Shown here: positions 6,817 through 7,690 of the stretch, in pieces
How positions within the stretch are numbered: position 1 is the first letter of the stretch
How the letters are laid out: every line of letters starts with the position of its first letter
Source of the DNA: an uncultured Treponema sp.
GTDB taxonomy: Bacteria > Spirochaetota > Spirochaetia > Treponematales > Treponemataceae
Reading direction: 5' to 3'
NCBI GenBank assembly: GCA_905373565.1
Contig: CAJPTT010000104.1
Coordinates: 1-7,690, forward strand
DNA: 7,690 nucleotides
Program-made: the position numbers and the translations under genes
Notes under the pieces: generated by a model
Seen by the model: only the letters and a program-made list of their open reading frames with translations
The model's database searches: none
Told to the model about the DNA's origin: nothing

Positions 6817-7380
6817 TTAATCCTCAAGGTTCGGCCACGTCAGCACCTTTGAACTTAACTGGGCAAATTCTTTTGCAACTATTTTGGCATCGCGGAGCGG
6901 AACTCCCGCTTCCTTGTTTAAAGTTTGCTCAAAGAACAGCTCTATGGATTGAAATACATCGGGGAGCGGATAGAATAGAAAAGCAAAGTTGACTCCGGTA
7001 GGCTTTACGATAGTAAATGCCGACAAGGCCTCTTGCGGTTCCTTGCTGAAAATAATTTTTGATTGATTTTTTGCAGTGATGATATTGGAATCCTTAAACC
7101 GTAACGGCACCTGAAAGTCGCGCTCACGGCAATAGGGTTCCATCGATTTATGAGAATAGTTTTCCGGTTCAACAAACAAGAAAAGTTTTTTTCCATTTGT
7201 TTGAAAGGTTAATCCATTACCGGTTAGGTAAATATCCTTTAAGGTTGCGTAAGAAACGATCTCGTAGATACTGTATGCAGACTCTTCTTTAAAAAATGAT
7301 GAAACAATATACCCTTGATCCATCGGCAGCTTCTGCTTTGCATACGCTTCAAAAAGATCCATCGCTTTAACTGTTGCCAT
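6817..7380 (-). CDS. Hypothetical protein, 187 residues, probably cytoplasmic
   Basis: I do not recognise this protein. It has no signal peptide, transmembrane segment or nucleotide-binding motif. It appears to be a mixed alpha/beta protein: an N-terminal helix (VKAMDLFEAYAKQ), several strand-like segments (LTFQ, KKLFLFVEPE at 64-73, SKIIFSK), a hydrophobic FAFLFYPLPDVF (132-143), then charged C-terminal helices (SIELFFEQTLNK, DAKIVAKEFAQL) ending TWPNLED. It has one Cys (84). The ATG at 7380 is well supported by GGAGGA 6 nt upstream. A good promoter with a 17-nt spacer, an operator-like palindrome and a leader hairpin precede it, suggesting a separately controlled gene. It lies between the AAA gene (convergent) and an Rpn-like gene (same strand, 164 bp upstream). 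No functional link to either can be shown. Confidence 0.85.
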   Translation of the reverse strand: MATVKAMDLFEAYAKQKLPMDQGYIVSSFFKEESAYSIYEIVSYATLKDIYLTGNGLTFQTNGKKLFLFVEPENYSHKSMEPYCRERDFQVPLRFKDSNIITAKNQSKIIFSKEPQEALSAFTIVKPTGVNFAFLFYPLPDVFQSIELFFEQTLNKEAGVPLRDAKIVAKEFAQLSSKVLTWPNLED

Positions 7381-7407
7381 ACCTGTTCCTCCAAATTATA
7401 TGCCGTT

Positions 7408-7437
7408 GCAATACGATACTAAGCCATCGCTTATTGC
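7408..7437 (-). promoter_or_regulatory. Hairpin in the 5' leader of the 187-residue gene
   Basis: In the predicted leader RNA, GCAATA-AG-CGAT pairs with ATCG-TATTGC: ten base pairs with a two-base bulge (AG) and an 8-nt loop. It ends about 17 nt before the GGAGGA ribosome site, leaving that site free. It resembles a leader structure for RNA stability or protein binding more than a terminator, since no U-tract follows. Confidence 0.45.
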
Positions 7438-7458
7438 CAAACATCAGCATACAGTAAA

Positions 7459-7487
7459 AGTATAGTTCATTTATTGATAAACTGCAA
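7459..7487 (-). promoter_or_regulatory. Promoter of the 187-residue gene with palindromic spacer
   Basis: TTGCAG (7482-7487) and TATACT (7459-7464) are separated by exactly 17 nt. The -10 matches 5 of 6 consensus bases and the -35 three. This is the best promoter-like match in the window and gives a leader of about 72 nt. The spacer is an imperfect palindrome: AGTTTAT and ATGAACT (7464-7483) pair over 7 bp with one G-U, around CAATAA. It just touches both promoter boxes, the usual place for a repressor operator. Confidence 0.5.
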
Positions 7488-7544
7488 CGCTTCCTTTTGA
7501 CATTGTTATCGCACCGGACATAGTGTCTTTCCTTCCCTTAACCA

Positions 7545-7690
7545 TTACCCCAGCGCTTCTACCTCTGCTACGGTTAAGCCGGTCGCTTGTGAGATAATAT
7601 CTACAGAAACTCCAAGCCGTTTAAAATTACTCGCATCTTGCAGTGCTTTTTGGCGAGTTCCTTGAGATATTCCTTGAGATATTCCTTGAG
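7545..7690 (-). CDS. C-terminal end of an Rpn / PD-(D/E)XK nuclease-transposase-family protein (5' truncated)
   Basis: The minus strand is open from the window edge to TAA at 7545-7547, giving 47 residues: a repeat-like linker QGISQGISQG, then TRQKALQDASNFKRLG, VSVDIISQATGLTVAEVEALG. The repeated Q-G-x-x linker followed by a helix and an 'I-x-Q-A-T-G-L-[ST]-x-x-E-[VI]' ending is typical of the tails of Rpn/YhgA-like 'recombination-promoting nuclease/putative transposase' proteins, which are often multicopy in spirochaetes and act on DNA. The nuclease domain lies outside the window, so activity cannot be judged. In E. coli relatives this C-terminal part can also be made alone from an internal start as an inhibitor of the full protein. 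No in-frame ATG, GTG or TTG occurs in the visible 47 codons, so any such start would lie further upstream. Confidence 0.75.
   Translation of the reverse strand, partial: QGISQGISQGTRQKALQDASNFKRLGVSVDIISQATGLTVAEVEALG
7658..7690. repeat. 12-bp in-frame tandem repeat in the Rpn-like gene
   Basis: The unit TTCCTTGAGATA occurs at 7658-7669 and 7670-7681, then 9 of its 12 bases at 7682-7690 before the window ends, so the true copy number is unknown. On the coding strand each unit encodes four residues (G-I-S-Q). Because the unit is a multiple of three, gain or loss of copies changes linker length without breaking the frame. Confidence 0.9.

Noticed and set aside
4885..7380. AAA ATPase plus unknown protein as a defence pair
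   Set aside because: The two genes are convergent with separate promoters and a 174-bp gap, so they are not co-transcribed, and neither shows a defence-type effector domain.
7395..7400. Perfect TATAAT on the minus strand before the 187-residue gene
   Set aside because: It lies just upstream of GGAGG, so transcription would start in or after the ribosome site, and no -35 box is at the right distance.
7658..7690. CRISPR-like repeat array
   Set aside because: The 12-bp units are directly tandem with no spacers and are in frame within a coding region.

Overview
The window looks like chromosomal DNA of a spirochaete, most likely an oral or host-associated Treponema. This is inferred from protein content and style: a hexokinase-family glucose kinase, a short ThiI without a rhodanese domain, ammonia-dependent AsnA, and a small exported protein of no family I can name. 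No rRNA, tRNA, CRISPR array or complete mobile element is visible. The assignment rests on recognition, not on a search.

Layout. Bases 1-395 (+) hold the 3' end of a coiled-coil protein gene cut by the window edge. It converges on, and overlaps by 16 bp, a minus-strand cluster read right to left: asnA (4725-3688), a 90-bp gap with a near-perfect hairpin, hexokinase (3597-2257), thiI (2227-1052) and a small exported protein (1039-380). The last three are 29 and 12 bp apart and look like one operon. A candidate weak terminator for that operon lies inside the end of the opposing coiled-coil gene.

A 159-bp AT-rich divergent intergenic region separates asnA from a plus-strand gene (4885-6642) for a 585-residue AAA ATPase. 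That protein has a degenerate N-terminal half and an intact C-terminal AAA module. A 174-bp convergent gap follows, containing a perfect 11-bp inverted repeat around a 35-nt interior. Next is a minus-strand gene for a 187-residue protein I do not recognise (7380-6817), with a good sigma70-type promoter, an operator-like palindrome filling the promoter spacer, and a leader hairpin. The right edge (7690-7545, minus) is the C-terminal tail of an Rpn/PD-(D/E)XK nuclease-transposase-family protein, with an in-frame 12-bp tandem repeat running off the window.

Functionally, most of the window is housekeeping: sugar phosphorylation, tRNA 4-thiouridine synthesis and asparagine synthesis. The parts least explained by known biology are the AAA protein, the regulated-looking orphan gene beside an Rpn-type gene, and the two intergenic inverted repeats. 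I see no convincing complete new defence or mobile system. The best lead is the right end, where the Rpn-like gene is truncated by the window.
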